Source: Melioribacter roseus (GTDB lineage Bacteria; Bacteroidota; Ignavibacteria; Ignavibacteriales; Melioribacteraceae). Taken from it: 49,775 bases of DNA. Shown here in pieces: positions 35,666 through 44,501 of the stretch (the stretch's first letter is position 1; the number at the start of each line of letters is the position of its first letter). The position numbers and the translations under genes are program-made. The notes beneath the pieces are model-generated. The model ran no database searches. It was not told the origin of the DNA and saw nothing but the letters and a program-made list of their open reading frames with translations. The DNA is taken from NCBI GenBank assembly GCA_020726285.1, contig DYSW01000010.1, positions 1 through 49,775 of the forward strand, given 5' to 3'.

Positions 35666-36364
35666 ATGCTCAATTCAGAAAGAGAACAGTTGTTAGAAAA
35701 TAAAAAAATGAAAACGCCTGAAAAAGAAGTATGGCGTATTTTTAAGATTATGTCTGAATTTGTTGAAGGTTTTGAAGTACTTTCGGGAATTAAACCAAGT
35801 GTTGTGTTTTTTGGTTCAGCCAGAACAAGTGAAGGCTCAAAATACTACGAATTAGCAAGAAAAACTGCACGTGAAATTGTTAAAAATGGATTTGGAATTA
35901 CAACAGGCGGCGGACCAGGAATAATGGAAGCGGCAAATCGTGGTGCAAATGAAGCTGGTGGAAGTTCCACTGGAATAAATATTCAACTTCCTCTCGAAAC
36001 TCGTTCAAATAAATTTGTTGATAAAGATAAAATTGTAACTCTTCGCTACTTTTTTGTTAGAAAAGTTTTACTTACAAAATATGCTCAAGGTTTTGTAATT
36101 TTCCCTGGGGGTTTTGGTACAATTGATGAGCTTTTTGAAGTTCTAACTCTAATTCAAACAGGGAAAACTAAAAAGTTCCCAGTTGTTTTGATGGGTGAAG
36201 AATATTGGAAAGATTTGATTGAATGGATAAAAAATACTGCTCTTGAAAACGGTTTTGTTTCGGAAAAAGATTTGAATTTATTTACAATCACAGATAATCC
36301 TTCGGTTGCGGCAGAAAAAATATGTTCATTCCATAAAGGAAAAGAGTTTGAACCAAATTTTTAG
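35666..36364 (+). CDS. LOG-family protein (TIGR00730), nucleotide-processing
   Basis: A 232-aa Rossmann-fold protein of the LOG (lysine decarboxylase-like) family. Well-studied members cleave ribose-5-phosphate from nucleotide monophosphates (cytokinin-type or AMP/GMP substrates). The catalytic signatures are GITTGGGPGIMEAANRGA and FPGGFGTIDELFEVL. It is longer at the N-terminus than the short LOGs. The first ATG is at 35666; a second Met (35708) is possible because the first fifteen residues are not conserved in type. The final 17 bases overlap the next gene. No other nucleotide gene is near. Confidence 0.88.
   Translation: MLNSEREQLLENKKMKTPEKEVWRIFKIMSEFVEGFEVLSGIKPSVVFFGSARTSEGSKYYELARKTAREIVKNGFGITTGGGPGIMEAANRGANEAGGSSTGINIQLPLETRSNKFVDKDKIVTLRYFFVRKVLLTKYAQGFVIFPGGFGTIDELFEVLTLIQTGKTKKFPVVLMGEEYWKDLIEWIKNTALENGFVSEKDLNLFTITDNPSVAAEKICSFHKGKEFEPNF
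36335..36340 (+). promoter_or_regulatory. ribosome binding site supporting a TTG start
   Basis: AAAGGA, seven bases before TTG at 36348, inside the end of the LOG gene. It makes TTG a better start for the lipoprotein than the ATG at 36306, which lies deeper inside the upstream gene and gives a charged extension before the lipobox helix. Confidence 0.5.
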
Positions 36365-36854
36365 AAATTTACTTATTCTAACTATATTTTCTGTTTTCTT
36401 GTTGAACTGTGCTTCTTCTCCACGATTTACAAGTGAAAATAAAACTATTCCATCCCGAATTGAAAATTCTAAAAAGAATGAAAAAACTGAAAATAGATTT
36501 GAAGCTGAGACGATAAATAAAATTGCCACAACAAAAGGATTTTTGGAAACAACTATTGGAATGGCTTCTTATTATGGGGGAAAATTTCACAATCGAGCAA
36601 CATACAATGGTGAAATTTACGATATGAATGGAATTTCAGCTGCACACACTTTTTATCCAATGGGAACAAAATTGCTTGTAACAAACCTAAAAAACGGAAG
36701 AAAAGTAGAATTAATAGTGAACGACAAATTTCCTAAACATCCAATTAGAATAATTGATCTTTCCAAAGGAGCAGCTGAATTTCTTGGATTTTTGAATGAA
36801 GGAATTGTTGAAGTTCAAATTGATGTTATTGAATGGGGAAAAGGGAGAAATTAG
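36348..36854 (+). CDS. RlpA-like septal/peptidoglycan lipoprotein (DPBB domain)
   Basis: A 168-aa predicted lipoprotein with a C-terminal double-psi beta-barrel of the RlpA type. The hydrophobic N-terminus ends in the lipobox FLLNC, giving lipidation at Cys. The DPBB begins at GMASYYGGKFHNRATYNGE (abridged), and includes AAHTFYPMGTKLLVTNLKNGR (abridged) and VNDKFPKHPIRIIDLS. These retain the His and Asp seen in active RlpA lytic transglycosylases, while the usual DRGPFV is DKFPKH. No SPOR domain follows, so it is the short form. It starts on TTG within the LOG gene and is followed without a gap by the DUF4159 gene. Catalysis cannot be proved from sequence. Confidence 0.83.
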   Translation: MNQIFRNLLILTIFSVFLLNCASSPRFTSENKTIPSRIENSKKNEKTENRFEAETINKIATTKGFLETTIGMASYYGGKFHNRATYNGEIYDMNGISAAHTFYPMGTKLLVTNLKNGRKVELIVNDKFPKHPIRIIDLSKGAAEFLGFLNEGIVEVQIDVIEWGKGRN

Positions 36855-37517
36855 TTGAAAAACACAATGTCAATTTTATATATTTTTTTAATTTTCTATA
36901 CAAGTATTGCTCAAAATACTTCAAATTCAGTCCAAATTGCAAGATTAAAATATAGCGGCGGTGGAGACTGGTACAATGATCCTTCTTCTGAAGTAAATTT
37001 GCTAAATTATTTAACTCAAGTTGCAAAAGTCAATACAATTCCTAAATATCAATTTGTTGATGCTGCTTCAGATGAGATTTTCAATTTTCCATTTATTTTT
37101 TGCACTGGACACGGGAATATGAATTTAACTAAAACGGAAGTTGAAAATTTGCGTGAATATTTACTAAAAGGTGGATTTTTATTTGTTGATGATGATTACG
37201 GACTCGATTCCTTTTTTAGGCGGGAAATTAAACGAATATTTCCAGAAATTGAATTAGTTGAACTTCCATTTTCTCACGAAATTTATCATTCCTTTTATGA
37301 CTTTAATTTTGGTCCACCGAAAACTCACGAACACGACAATAAATCACCACAAGGTTTTGGTGTTTTTCTTGAAAATAGACTTGCGGTATTTTATACTTTC
37401 GAGAGTAATCCTTCGGATGGTTGGGCAGATAAAGAAGTTCACGGAAACGACGACAAAACAAGAGAACTTTCATTGCAATTTGGAGTTAACATATTAATTT
37501 ATGTTCTAAACAATTGA
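36855..37517 (+). CDS. DUF4159 domain-containing exported protein
   Basis: A 220-aa protein of the DUF4159 family, which resembles a class-I glutamine-amidotransferase-like fold and lacks a known reaction. A signal peptide is present (SILYIFLIFYTSIAQ). The domain has VQIARLKYSGGGDWYNDP near the N-terminus, FIFCTGHGNMNLT, then LLKGGFLFVDDDYGLDSFF and ELPFSHEIYHSFYDF. The TTG at 36855 follows immediately after the RlpA stop, with GGGAG seven bases upstream. The ATG four codons on is the alternative. DUF4159 genes often lie next to membrane/coiled-coil partners such as DUF4175, as here; function inferred as envelope-related only. Confidence 0.83.
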   Translation: MKNTMSILYIFLIFYTSIAQNTSNSVQIARLKYSGGGDWYNDPSSEVNLLNYLTQVAKVNTIPKYQFVDAASDEIFNFPFIFCTGHGNMNLTKTEVENLREYLLKGGFLFVDDDYGLDSFFRREIKRIFPEIELVELPFSHEIYHSFYDFNFGPPKTHEHDNKSPQGFGVFLENRLAVFYTFESNPSDGWADKEVHGNDDKTRELSLQFGVNILIYVLNN

Positions 37518-40500
37518 TGAAAACTACTATTCATTCAAATACTATTCAGAATTTTGAACGGCTTATTAAAAAGCAGCGTTTAACTTATCAAATTTCTGAA
37601 TTACTTCGAGTTGGCTCAATATTTTTACTAATTGTACTTGTTTCTGTTCTTTTCGAGATGATTTTCAGATTTTCCGCCAATATAAGAACTGGAATAGTTG
37701 TTTTTCTTGCAACCGCTTTCTTTGCCATTTTCGTAAAATATGTGGTTTTGGCTTTAATTTACTATTTCAAATCAGTTGAATTAAAGGAAATAATTGAGTT
37801 TTCTATTAAAATCGGGAATGAAAATCCAGCAATAAAGGACGAACTTACAAATGCGATTGAAATTTCAAATTCTGCAGCTGAAGGATTCTCTAAAGATTTA
37901 ATTTTTGCGGCGTTCAATTCTGTCTTGCAGAAAATTGAATTTTCAAAATTAGAAAAATCAATTTCAATAAATGCTAATTCAATCAAATTTAGCGTTTTAT
38001 CACTTCTAATATTTCTTACATTTTTACTAATTTTACCCGATTTCAATTCAGGATTGAATAGAATTATTTTCTTTTCCCAAGAATTTAAATCAGAAGTTGC
38101 TTTGGAATTTGTTGTGAATATTTCCAAAAAGGAGATTGTAAAAGGCAATTCTTTACAAATTGAAATTTTTGTAAAAGGAAAAGCAATTCAAGAGATTTCC
38201 TTTTTGAAGAAAAATAAATCAGACATATTATTTTCACAAAAAGCTATTCAAGTTTCAAATAATTATGCTTTGGTCATGTTTCATCAAGTTGAAGAAACTT
38301 TCGATTTTTATCTAAAATCTGAAGAAACAATCAGTGATACTTTTACAGTGAAAGTTGTTGATAAACCGTTTGTAAAGAATTTGGAAATTACCGTTTTTCC
38401 GCCAAATTACACGAATTTATCACCACAAAATTATTCAAATGAAGCGGAAATATTTGCGTTGCATGGAAGTAAAATACAAGCTCAAGTTCTTGCAAATAAA
38501 CAACTTAGCAATGCTGAACTTGTAATTAATGATTCCGTTAAATCAAAAATGCAAGTTGATGGAAACCGAGCAAATATCAATTTTGGATTTCGTAATTCAG
38601 TAGAATATCATTTCGATTTGTATGATAAAAATGACGAAAAAAGTGTAAATCCAATTAAGTATTCAATTGTTGATAAATCTGATTTATTCCCAGAAATTGA
38701 GTTGGTTTTCCCACAAAAAAATGTAGAACTTGCAACCGAAAAATCAATTATGATTCATTTCAAAATTAATGACGATTTTGGCTTTTCGCGTCTTGAATTG
38801 AAATATTTTCTCTCAAATAGCGATTTCAAACCAATTTGGGATGAAGTTAAATCTATCAAAATTCCATTTGCAAAGAGAAATTTATCTCAAGAAATTACTT
38901 TTAATTGGGATTTCTCGCAAATGAAGTTTGAAACTGATGATGTTTATACTTTTTATGTTGAAATATTTGATAATGACGAAGTTTTGGGACCAAAATCTTC
39001 AAAATCAAAAGCAATAAAAATTCATTTACCATCGCTTGAAGAACTTCTGAATAAATCTGAAAAAGAACAGAAAGAGAATTTTAAGAATTTAGAAGAAACT
39101 TTAAAAGAAGCAATTGATTTGAAAAAGGAAATGGAAAAACTCTCTCTTGATTTGAAAAAAAATGAAGAAAAGTTGAATTGGGAAGAACAATCTGAATTGA
39201 AAAAAACGGCTGAAAAGTTAGAAAATCTGGTGAAACAAAGTGAGGAAATCAAACATAAAATTGCTAAGGAGCAGAAAAATCTTGAAAAAAATAATGTGCT
39301 TTCAGAAAACACAATGGAAAAATATAACCAACTTCATGAACTGATGAAGCAGTTAAATAATGAAGAATTGATGAAAGCACTTGAAAAAATGAATCAGAAT
39401 CTTGAAAATATGATGCGGGAAGATGCTCAGAAATCTCTTGAGGAATTGAAAAAAGATGAAGAAGCGTTTCGCAAAAGTTTGGAAAGGACAATTGGGTTGT
39501 TTAAGCGAATTCTCGCAGAACAAAAAATGGATGAAATATCAAAAAGAATAGATGAAATTCAGAAATTGCAGGAAGAAGTGAAGAATGATTTGAAATCTGG
39601 CAAAAGCGATGTTATGGAGGAAATGAAGAAGCAAAATGAGATAACAAAAAAGATTCAAGATTTGCAAAAAGAGATGGAAAAATTAAATGATTTAGGAAAA
39701 GAAATTGATGATTTTCCAAAAAAGGAATCTGAAAATTTGCAAAAGGAAATGAAATCGCAGAAAAACGATGAAAAATCATTGAAAGCGATGGAGCAAATTA
39801 TGACTGAAAATTTTGAATTTGCAGAAAATGAACAAACTCAAATTATGGAAAATATGCAAAATTCGTCGCAACAACTTTCTAATATGCAAATGATGATGTC
39901 GCAACAAAACCAAGCTGATGTGCTTGCAAAATTGCTTAATTTAACATCTGAATTAGTTGAAACTTCTTTTAATCAAGAAGAATTGGCTAATGATAATTCT
40001 GGTTTGAACGAAGTACAGAATAATTCCAATATTAATAAATCTACTAAAGAACAGAATCAGCTTGCTGAAAATGTAAATCAAATCACGCAAAAATTGAATT
40101 CACTTTCCCAGAAAACATTTGCAATTACTCCCGAAATGGCAAATTCAATTGGTTCAGCAAAAAGGGAAATGAATCAAGCTATTAATTCGCTTCAAGATGG
40201 AAATAATGGAAAAGCGAAAAAGCACCAAAATTCTGCTGTGCAAATGTTAAATGATGCTGCAAATCAAATGCAAGCAATGATGAATAATTTAGCAAACCAG
40301 CAATCGCAAGGCGGTGGAATGATGTCGCTTTCACAACAATTAAAACAGATGGCTGGTCAACAAATGCAGATTAATAAATCTACTTCGCAAATGCAGCAAA
40401 TGGGCGAAAATGGTATGAAAATGGGACAAATGCAAAAGTTGGCAAATCAACAGAGTGCTTTACAAAAATCGCTTGAAGAGTTAAAAAAAGAAGCAACGGA

Positions 40501-40858
40501 ATCTGGTGTGAGTAAGAAAATTCCAGCAAATCTTGAAAAAATTGCTGAAGAAATGAATGAAGTTGTGCGTGGATTGAAATCGCAAAAAGTAGACGATGAA
40601 TTGATAAAATCGCAAGAAAAAATCCTTTCGAGAATGTTAGAAGCTCAGCGATCAATAAATGAGCGAGATTTTGAACAACATCGGGAATCTTTTTCGGGCA
40701 AAGAAAATGCAAGAAAATCACCATCAGAAGTTGATGAAAAGATGAAAATGAGTGAAAATAAACTTGATAAAGAATTACAAAGAGCATTAAAATCTGGTTT
40801 TAAGAAAGATTACGAAGAAATTATTCGTGAATACTACAAAAAACTAAAATCGAAATAG
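37517..40858 (+). CDS. DUF4175-type membrane protein with long coiled coil
   Basis: A large protein of 1113 aa. Two hydrophobic segments near the N-terminus (about 28-52 and 58-80) and another near 155-172 (FSVLSLLIFLTFLLIL) anchor it. A beta-rich periplasmic part follows (about 180-500, FVKNLEITVFPPNYTNLSP (abridged), DDFGFSRLELKYFLS). From about 505 to the end it is almost continuously helical and coiled-coil, with many Lys/Glu heptads and then Gln/Met/Asn-rich runs (QQMQINKSTSQMQQMG). It starts at ATG 37517, sharing one base with the DUF4159 stop (TGATG). The family has no known reaction; anchoring or scaffold is the likely type of role. No ATPase or MoxR partner is seen nearby. Confidence 0.8.
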   Translation: MKTTIHSNTIQNFERLIKKQRLTYQISELLRVGSIFLLIVLVSVLFEMIFRFSANIRTGIVVFLATAFFAIFVKYVVLALIYYFKSVELKEIIEFSIKIGNENPAIKDELTNAIEISNSAAEGFSKDLIFAAFNSVLQKIEFSKLEKSISINANSIKFSVLSLLIFLTFLLILPDFNSGLNRIIFFSQEFKSEVALEFVVNISKKEIVKGNSLQIEIFVKGKAIQEISFLKKNKSDILFSQKAIQVSNNYALVMFHQVEETFDFYLKSEETISDTFTVKVVDKPFVKNLEITVFPPNYTNLSPQNYSNEAEIFALHGSKIQAQVLANKQLSNAELVINDSVKSKMQVDGNRANINFGFRNSVEYHFDLYDKNDEKSVNPIKYSIVDKSDLFPEIELVFPQKNVELATEKSIMIHFKINDDFGFSRLELKYFLSNSDFKPIWDEVKSIKIPFAKRNLSQEITFNWDFSQMKFETDDVYTFYVEIFDNDEVLGPKSSKSKAIKIHLPSLEELLNKSEKEQKENFKNLEETLKEAIDLKKEMEKLSLDLKKNEEKLNWEEQSELKKTAEKLENLVKQSEEIKHKIAKEQKNLEKNNVLSENTMEKYNQLHELMKQLNNEELMKALEKMNQNLENMMREDAQKSLEELKKDEEAFRKSLERTIGLFKRILAEQKMDEISKRIDEIQKLQEEVKNDLKSGKSDVMEEMKKQNEITKKIQDLQKEMEKLNDLGKEIDDFPKKESENLQKEMKSQKNDEKSLKAMEQIMTENFEFAENEQTQIMENMQNSSQQLSNMQMMMSQQNQADVLAKLLNLTSELVETSFNQEELANDNSGLNEVQNNSNINKSTKEQNQLAENVNQITQKLNSLSQKTFAITPEMANSIGSAKREMNQAINSLQDGNNGKAKKHQNSAVQMLNDAANQMQAMMNNLANQQSQGGGMMSLSQQLKQMAGQQMQINKSTSQMQQMGENGMKMGQMQKLANQQSALQKSLEELKKEATESGVSKKIPANLEKIAEEMNEVVRGLKSQKVDDELIKSQEKILSRMLEAQRSINERDFEQHRESFSGKENARKSPSEVDEKMKMSENKLDKELQRALKSGFKKDYEEIIREYYKKLKSK

Positions 40859-40919
40859 TATATCCCAAAACTAAATTGGTTTAATACTTGTCTATGCATT
40901 AAAAGGGAATTATAAGAAA

Positions 40920-41642
40920 ATGTTAATTAAAATTGCATTAAATGGTGCGCGACCAAAAGAACAGAGTGCATTTCTTCCGCTAACAACAAGTGAAATTGAA
41001 GAAGAAGTAAGAATTTTATATGAAAATGGGAATAAAGTTTTTCACATACATTGTTATGATGAAAATGGTACTGAAAGTTTGAAACCAAATGATGTAAATA
41101 AATTAGTTTCTGCTGTAAAAAATATTTCTTCAGAAATTCAGATAGGAATTAGTTCAGGAGATTGGATAGAACCAGATTTGGAAATAAGAAAAACTAATAT
41201 TTCGGAATGGGAGATTCTTCCAGATTTTGTCTCAGTAAATTTTATTGAAGAAGATGCACTTGAAATTTCTGGATTGTTATTATCAAAAGGTGTAAAAATT
41301 GAAGCTGGTTTAAATGAAAAGAAAGCTGCGGAAATATTTGTGAAAAGTGAATTTATCAATAAATGTTACAGAATTTTAATTGAACCCGAATCGGAGGAAA
41401 TAAATTCAGCATTAAAAACAATAGATGAAATAGAGGAAATACTTAATAATTACTTTGTGAAAACACCCAGATTATTACATGGTTTCAATGAAGTAGTTTG
41501 GAATATCTTAAAGGAAGCCAAAAAACGTGGTTATGATAGCAGAATTGGAATGGAAGACACAATTTTTCTTGAGAATGGTGAATTGGCAAAAAGTAATTAT
41601 GAGCTACTAAAAAATGCAAACACGATAATAAATTCTATTTAG
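40920..41642 (+). CDS. BKACE-family protein (3-keto-5-aminohexanoate cleavage enzyme-like), short form
   Basis: A 240-aa TIM-barrel of the beta-keto acid cleavage enzyme (DUF849) family, which cleaves a beta-keto acid with acetyl-CoA using a divalent metal. The metal-binding H-x-H segment reads FHIHCYDENGTES, the N-terminus IALNGARPKEQSA is typical, and LLHGFNEVVWNILKEA and SRIGMEDTIFLENG give the C-terminal barrel and catalytic loop. It is shorter than the usual 270-310 aa. No lysine-fermentation gene is near, so the substrate is unassigned. It follows the DUF4175 gene by 61 bases. Confidence 0.82.
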   Translation: MLIKIALNGARPKEQSAFLPLTTSEIEEEVRILYENGNKVFHIHCYDENGTESLKPNDVNKLVSAVKNISSEIQIGISSGDWIEPDLEIRKTNISEWEILPDFVSVNFIEEDALEISGLLLSKGVKIEAGLNEKKAAEIFVKSEFINKCYRILIEPESEEINSALKTIDEIEEILNNYFVKTPRLLHGFNEVVWNILKEAKKRGYDSRIGMEDTIFLENGELAKSNYELLKNANTIINSI

Positions 41643-41687
41643 GATTAATTAGTTCATTCCTATTTATCTGTTAACTAATCTTTTGTC

Positions 41688-41712
41688 ATTCCGTCAATCT
41701 TCAGGACGGAAT
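41688..41712. repeat. ATTCCGTC...GACGGAAT inverted pair, possible dispersed repeat
   Basis: An 8-base inverted pair, ATTCCGTC (41688-41695) and GACGGAAT (41705-41712), within a GTCATTCCGTC...GACGGAATCTC stretch. It lies in the convergent gap between the BKACE and fumC genes. Only one copy is visible in this window. Confidence 0.4.
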
Positions 41713-41787
41713 CTCATCAATTTGGAAAGAGATTTTCAAAAAACATTTGGGTATAATGACTGATAACGATTATTTTTAAGTTAATAG

Positions 41788-41815
41788 CACCTTCAAGGAA
41801 AGTTCCTTGAAGGTG
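41788..41815. terminator. 13-bp hairpin between convergent genes
   Basis: CACCTTCAAGGAA and TTCCTTGAAGGTG are perfectly complementary with two bases between, 18 bases from the fumC stop. It probably ends fumC transcription and may serve the plus-strand gene as well. No good T-run follows on either strand. Confidence 0.6.
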
Positions 41816-41832
41816 AAAAATGTAACTAAAAT

Positions 41833-43224
41833 TTACGCTTTCGGACCAATCATATCTTCAGGGCGAACTGCTTTATCAAATTCATCAGCAGTTAATAATC
41901 CAGAAGCAATTGCTGCTTGTTTTAGTGTTGAGTTTTCAGCGTGAGCTTTTTTTGCAATTTTTGCTGCGTTATCATAACCAATTACAGGATTTAAAGCAGT
42001 AACAAGCATTAATGAATTATGAAGGAAATAATCAATTTTTTCTTTGTTTGCTTTAATGCCAACAACAGCGTTACGTGCAAAACTTTCTGATGCATCAGCC
42101 AATAGTTTGATTGATTGAAGCAAGTTGTAAATCATAACAGGTTTGAAAACGTTGAGTTCAAAATTACCACTTGCACCACCAAAATTTATGGCTACATCAT
42201 TTCCAAAAACTTGAGCACAAACCATAGTCATTGCTTCGGATTGTGTTGGGTTTACTTTGCCAGGCATAATCGAACTTCCTGGTTCATTTTCAGGAAGAGA
42301 AATTTCTCCAATTCCACATCGTGGTCCCGAACCTAACCAGCGAACATCATTAGCAATTTTCATAAGAGAAGCAGCTAAAGTTTTCATAACACCACTTGCT
42401 TCTACAATTGCATCGTGACCTGCAAGTGCTTCGAATTTATTTGGAGCTGATTTGAATGTAATACCACTAATTTCTGATATTATTTTTGTTGCCACTTCAG
42501 CAAAATTTGGGTGAGTGTTTAATCCAGTTCCAACTGCTGTTCCACCAAGTGCCAATTCTGAAAGTCTTGGTAAACACGAGTTAATTCTGTCTAATCCGTA
42601 TGATAATTGTTGAACGTACGCAGAAAATTCTTGTCCTAATGTCAAAGGAACTGCATCCATTAAATGAGTTCTACCAATTTTTACGATCTCCATAAATTCA
42701 TCAGCTTTAGCTTGAAGTGCATCTCTCAATTCAGTTATTGCAGGAATTAAACGATTTGTAATTTGTTCAACTGCGGCAATGTGCATTGCAGTCGGAAAAG
42801 TATCATTTGAAGATTGTGCTTTATTAACATCATCATTAGGATGAATAAGTTTTTTACTCCCGAGTTCACCACCAGCAATTTCTATTGCTCTATTGGCGAT
42901 AACTTCGTTTGCATTCATATTTGTTTGAGTTCCACTTCCGGTTTGCCAAACAACTAATGGAAAATGTTCATCAAGTTTTCCGTCAATAACTTCGTTTGAT
43001 GCTTGTACAATTAGTTCTGCTTTTTCGGCTGGTAAAATTCCTAATTCCTTATTTGCTAAAGCCGCCGCTTGTTTTAGAACACCAAATGCTCTGATTAATT
43101 CTCGGGGAAATCGTTCCCCACCAATTTTGAAATTCATTAAAGAACGTGCGGTTTGTGCTCCGTAGTACTTATCAACGGGAACGTTAATTTCTCCCATTGT
43201 ATCTTTTTCGATTCTGTATTGCAT
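41833..43224 (-). CDS. fumC: class II fumarate hydratase
   Basis: Iron-independent fumarase (463 aa) interconverting fumarate and malate in the TCA cycle; functional as a tetramer. Visible marks are [16 protein letters not shown] at the N-terminus, [22 protein letters not shown] (abridged), the substrate-binding [21 protein letters not shown] (abridged), [20 protein letters not shown] (abridged), and the catalytic-serine loop [15 protein letters not shown]. The length is normal. It is a single gene on the minus strand between the BKACE gene (convergent) and the M23 peptidase gene (same strand). Confidence 0.97.
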   Translation of the reverse strand: MQYRIEKDTMGEINVPVDKYYGAQTARSLMNFKIGGERFPRELIRAFGVLKQAAALANKELGILPAEKAELIVQASNEVIDGKLDEHFPLVVWQTGSGTQTNMNANEVIANRAIEIAGGELGSKKLIHPNDDVNKAQSSNDTFPTAMHIAAVEQITNRLIPAITELRDALQAKADEFMEIVKIGRTHLMDAVPLTLGQEFSAYVQQLSYGLDRINSCLPRLSELALGGTAVGTGLNTHPNFAEVATKIISEISGITFKSAPNKFEALAGHDAIVEASGVMKTLAASLMKIANDVRWLGSGPRCGIGEISLPENEPGSSIMPGKVNPTQSEAMTMVCAQVFGNDVAINFGGASGNFELNVFKPVMIYNLLQSIKLLADASESFARNAVVGIKANKEKIDYFLHNSLMLVTALNPVIGYDNAAKIAKKAHAENSTLKQAAIASGLLTADEFDKAVRPEDMIGPKA

Positions 43225-43272
43225 TGTTTACCTCTAATATTAAACAAATTTTTTTTAGTGTGGTGTAAAACT

Positions 43273-43288
43273 AAGACAAAGTTGTCTT
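43273..43288. promoter_or_regulatory. dyad AAGACAA-AG-TTGTCTT upstream of fumC
   Basis: A 7-bp inverted repeat with a 2-base centre, 49 bases upstream of the fumC ATG. It is a candidate operator; no clear TAnnTTTG box is seen beside it. Function is inferred. Confidence 0.35.
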
Positions 43289-43405
43289 TATATCAAACTT
43301 GTTGAAAAACTATTTGGTTTTTGCATATCAGTTTAAGATTTATGATATAATTTAGATGTTGAGTGAGATTGTACTAACTTAATAATTCTTTAGTCAGAAA
43401 TCATT

Positions 43406-44251
43406 TCATTTGAAAAATATAAACTCTTCGGGATTTAGCGGTTTTTCGTTTTTCCAAATTTCAAAATGAAGGTGTGGACCAGTTGTATTATACCCGGAAT
43501 TTCCACTTAAAGCAATTAATTCGCCTTGGAAAACAAATTCACCTTCTTTTTTGAGTAATGTATTGCAATGCTTAAAAACAGTTCGATAAGAATTGTCATT
43601 TTGAATAATAATTACATTCCCATCTGATGCTGTAAAGGCAGCAAAAATTACATAACCATTCGCTGTGGAATAAACTGAAGTATTTTGTCTGACCGCAAAA
43701 TCTACTCCAAAATGATTCTTTTTTGGGTTGTATTTGTTAGCGATACTTCCATTTTCTATTGGGCTAATAAAGAAAATAATATCGGATTTTGCTTTACTTT
43801 CTTGTGGGGAAATATTTTCGAGAGCGTTTTCAAATATTCCTAAAAAATAACCTCCCTTTTCAATTTTATTTTTAACTGGTTCTTCGCGTAAACTATCAAT
43901 AATTGCGTTGTTCGTGTCGGAGGAATCAATTCTAGCTAACTGCACAGAATAAAGCAATTTTCTGTTTAATCTAACCATTTTATTCATTTCTAAAGTCAAG
44001 ATGGAAACTCTTTCTTCAAGGTTCATAATTCTTGCTTTTTCAGAATGCATTCTTTGGCTTTCCACCCAAAAAAGAAAATCGCGCATTGGAGTGAAAGTGA
44101 ATAAAAATACCGCAAGAATCAACATCGAAAAAGAATAAGCAAGAATTAGTAAACTAAGTTTTACAAATGAAATTTTATGCCTTTTTACTACAGAAGAAGG
44201 GAAATGTGGTGTAAAATAAACTGATGATTTTAATATATCTCGAATTTTCAT
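43406..44251 (-). CDS. M23-family metallopeptidase, membrane-anchored
   Basis: A 281-aa predicted zinc peptidase acting on peptidoglycan cross-links in the periplasm, or a regulator of amidases if degenerate. It has a single N-terminal membrane helix (about residues 28-52, SLLILAYSFSMLILAVFLF (abridged)), a short coiled coil (HSEKARIMNLEERVSILTLE, about 70-95), and a C-terminal LytM/M23 domain. Zinc ligands are readable: H-x3-D in NHFGVDF and HLHFE in GPHLHFEIW; the intermediate FKHCNT gives the third His-containing segment. These suggest an active enzyme. It ends 181 bases from fumC on the same strand. Confidence 0.9.
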   Translation of the reverse strand: MKIRDILKSSVYFTPHFPSSVVKRHKISFVKLSLLILAYSFSMLILAVFLFTFTPMRDFLFWVESQRMHSEKARIMNLEERVSILTLEMNKMVRLNRKLLYSVQLARIDSSDTNNAIIDSLREEPVKNKIEKGGYFLGIFENALENISPQESKAKSDIIFFISPIENGSIANKYNPKKNHFGVDFAVRQNTSVYSTANGYVIFAAFTASDGNVIIIQNDNSYRTVFKHCNTLLKKEGEFVFQGELIALSGNSGYNTTGPHLHFEIWKNEKPLNPEEFIFFK

Positions 44252-44441
44252 ATTTCTTAAAATTATTTCTGCAAAAATACGGAAATCTAATTGCTAATTC
44301 TTGTTGTATTGATTTATTTCTGAGATGAATGCTCATTTTCAATTTTGCTAATCGAAAAATGTTAACTTTCAGTAAATTGGTTTACAATTTTTTCATTTTA
44401 GTATATATAGATTTATTATTATCCATTCAAATGTGTTTTTA

Positions 44442-44471
44442 TTGCTGATTTTATTTTTCACCATAATTTTG
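44442..44471 (+). promoter_or_regulatory. promoter of the right-hand glycosyltransferase operon
   Basis: TTG (44442-44444) and TAATTTTG (44464-44471) with 19 bases between fit the Bacteroidota promoter form TTG-N19-TAnnTTTG. The expected transcript start is about 25 bases before the ATG at 44502. Confidence 0.6.
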
Positions 44472-44501
44472 CTTTTTTATTAACTAATTAATTGATTGAG
44501 A

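Noticed and set aside
44272-44279. TATTTTTG (minus strand) as -7 box of the M23 peptidase gene
   Set aside because: No TTG is present at the expected distance upstream, so the match is weak in such AT-rich DNA.
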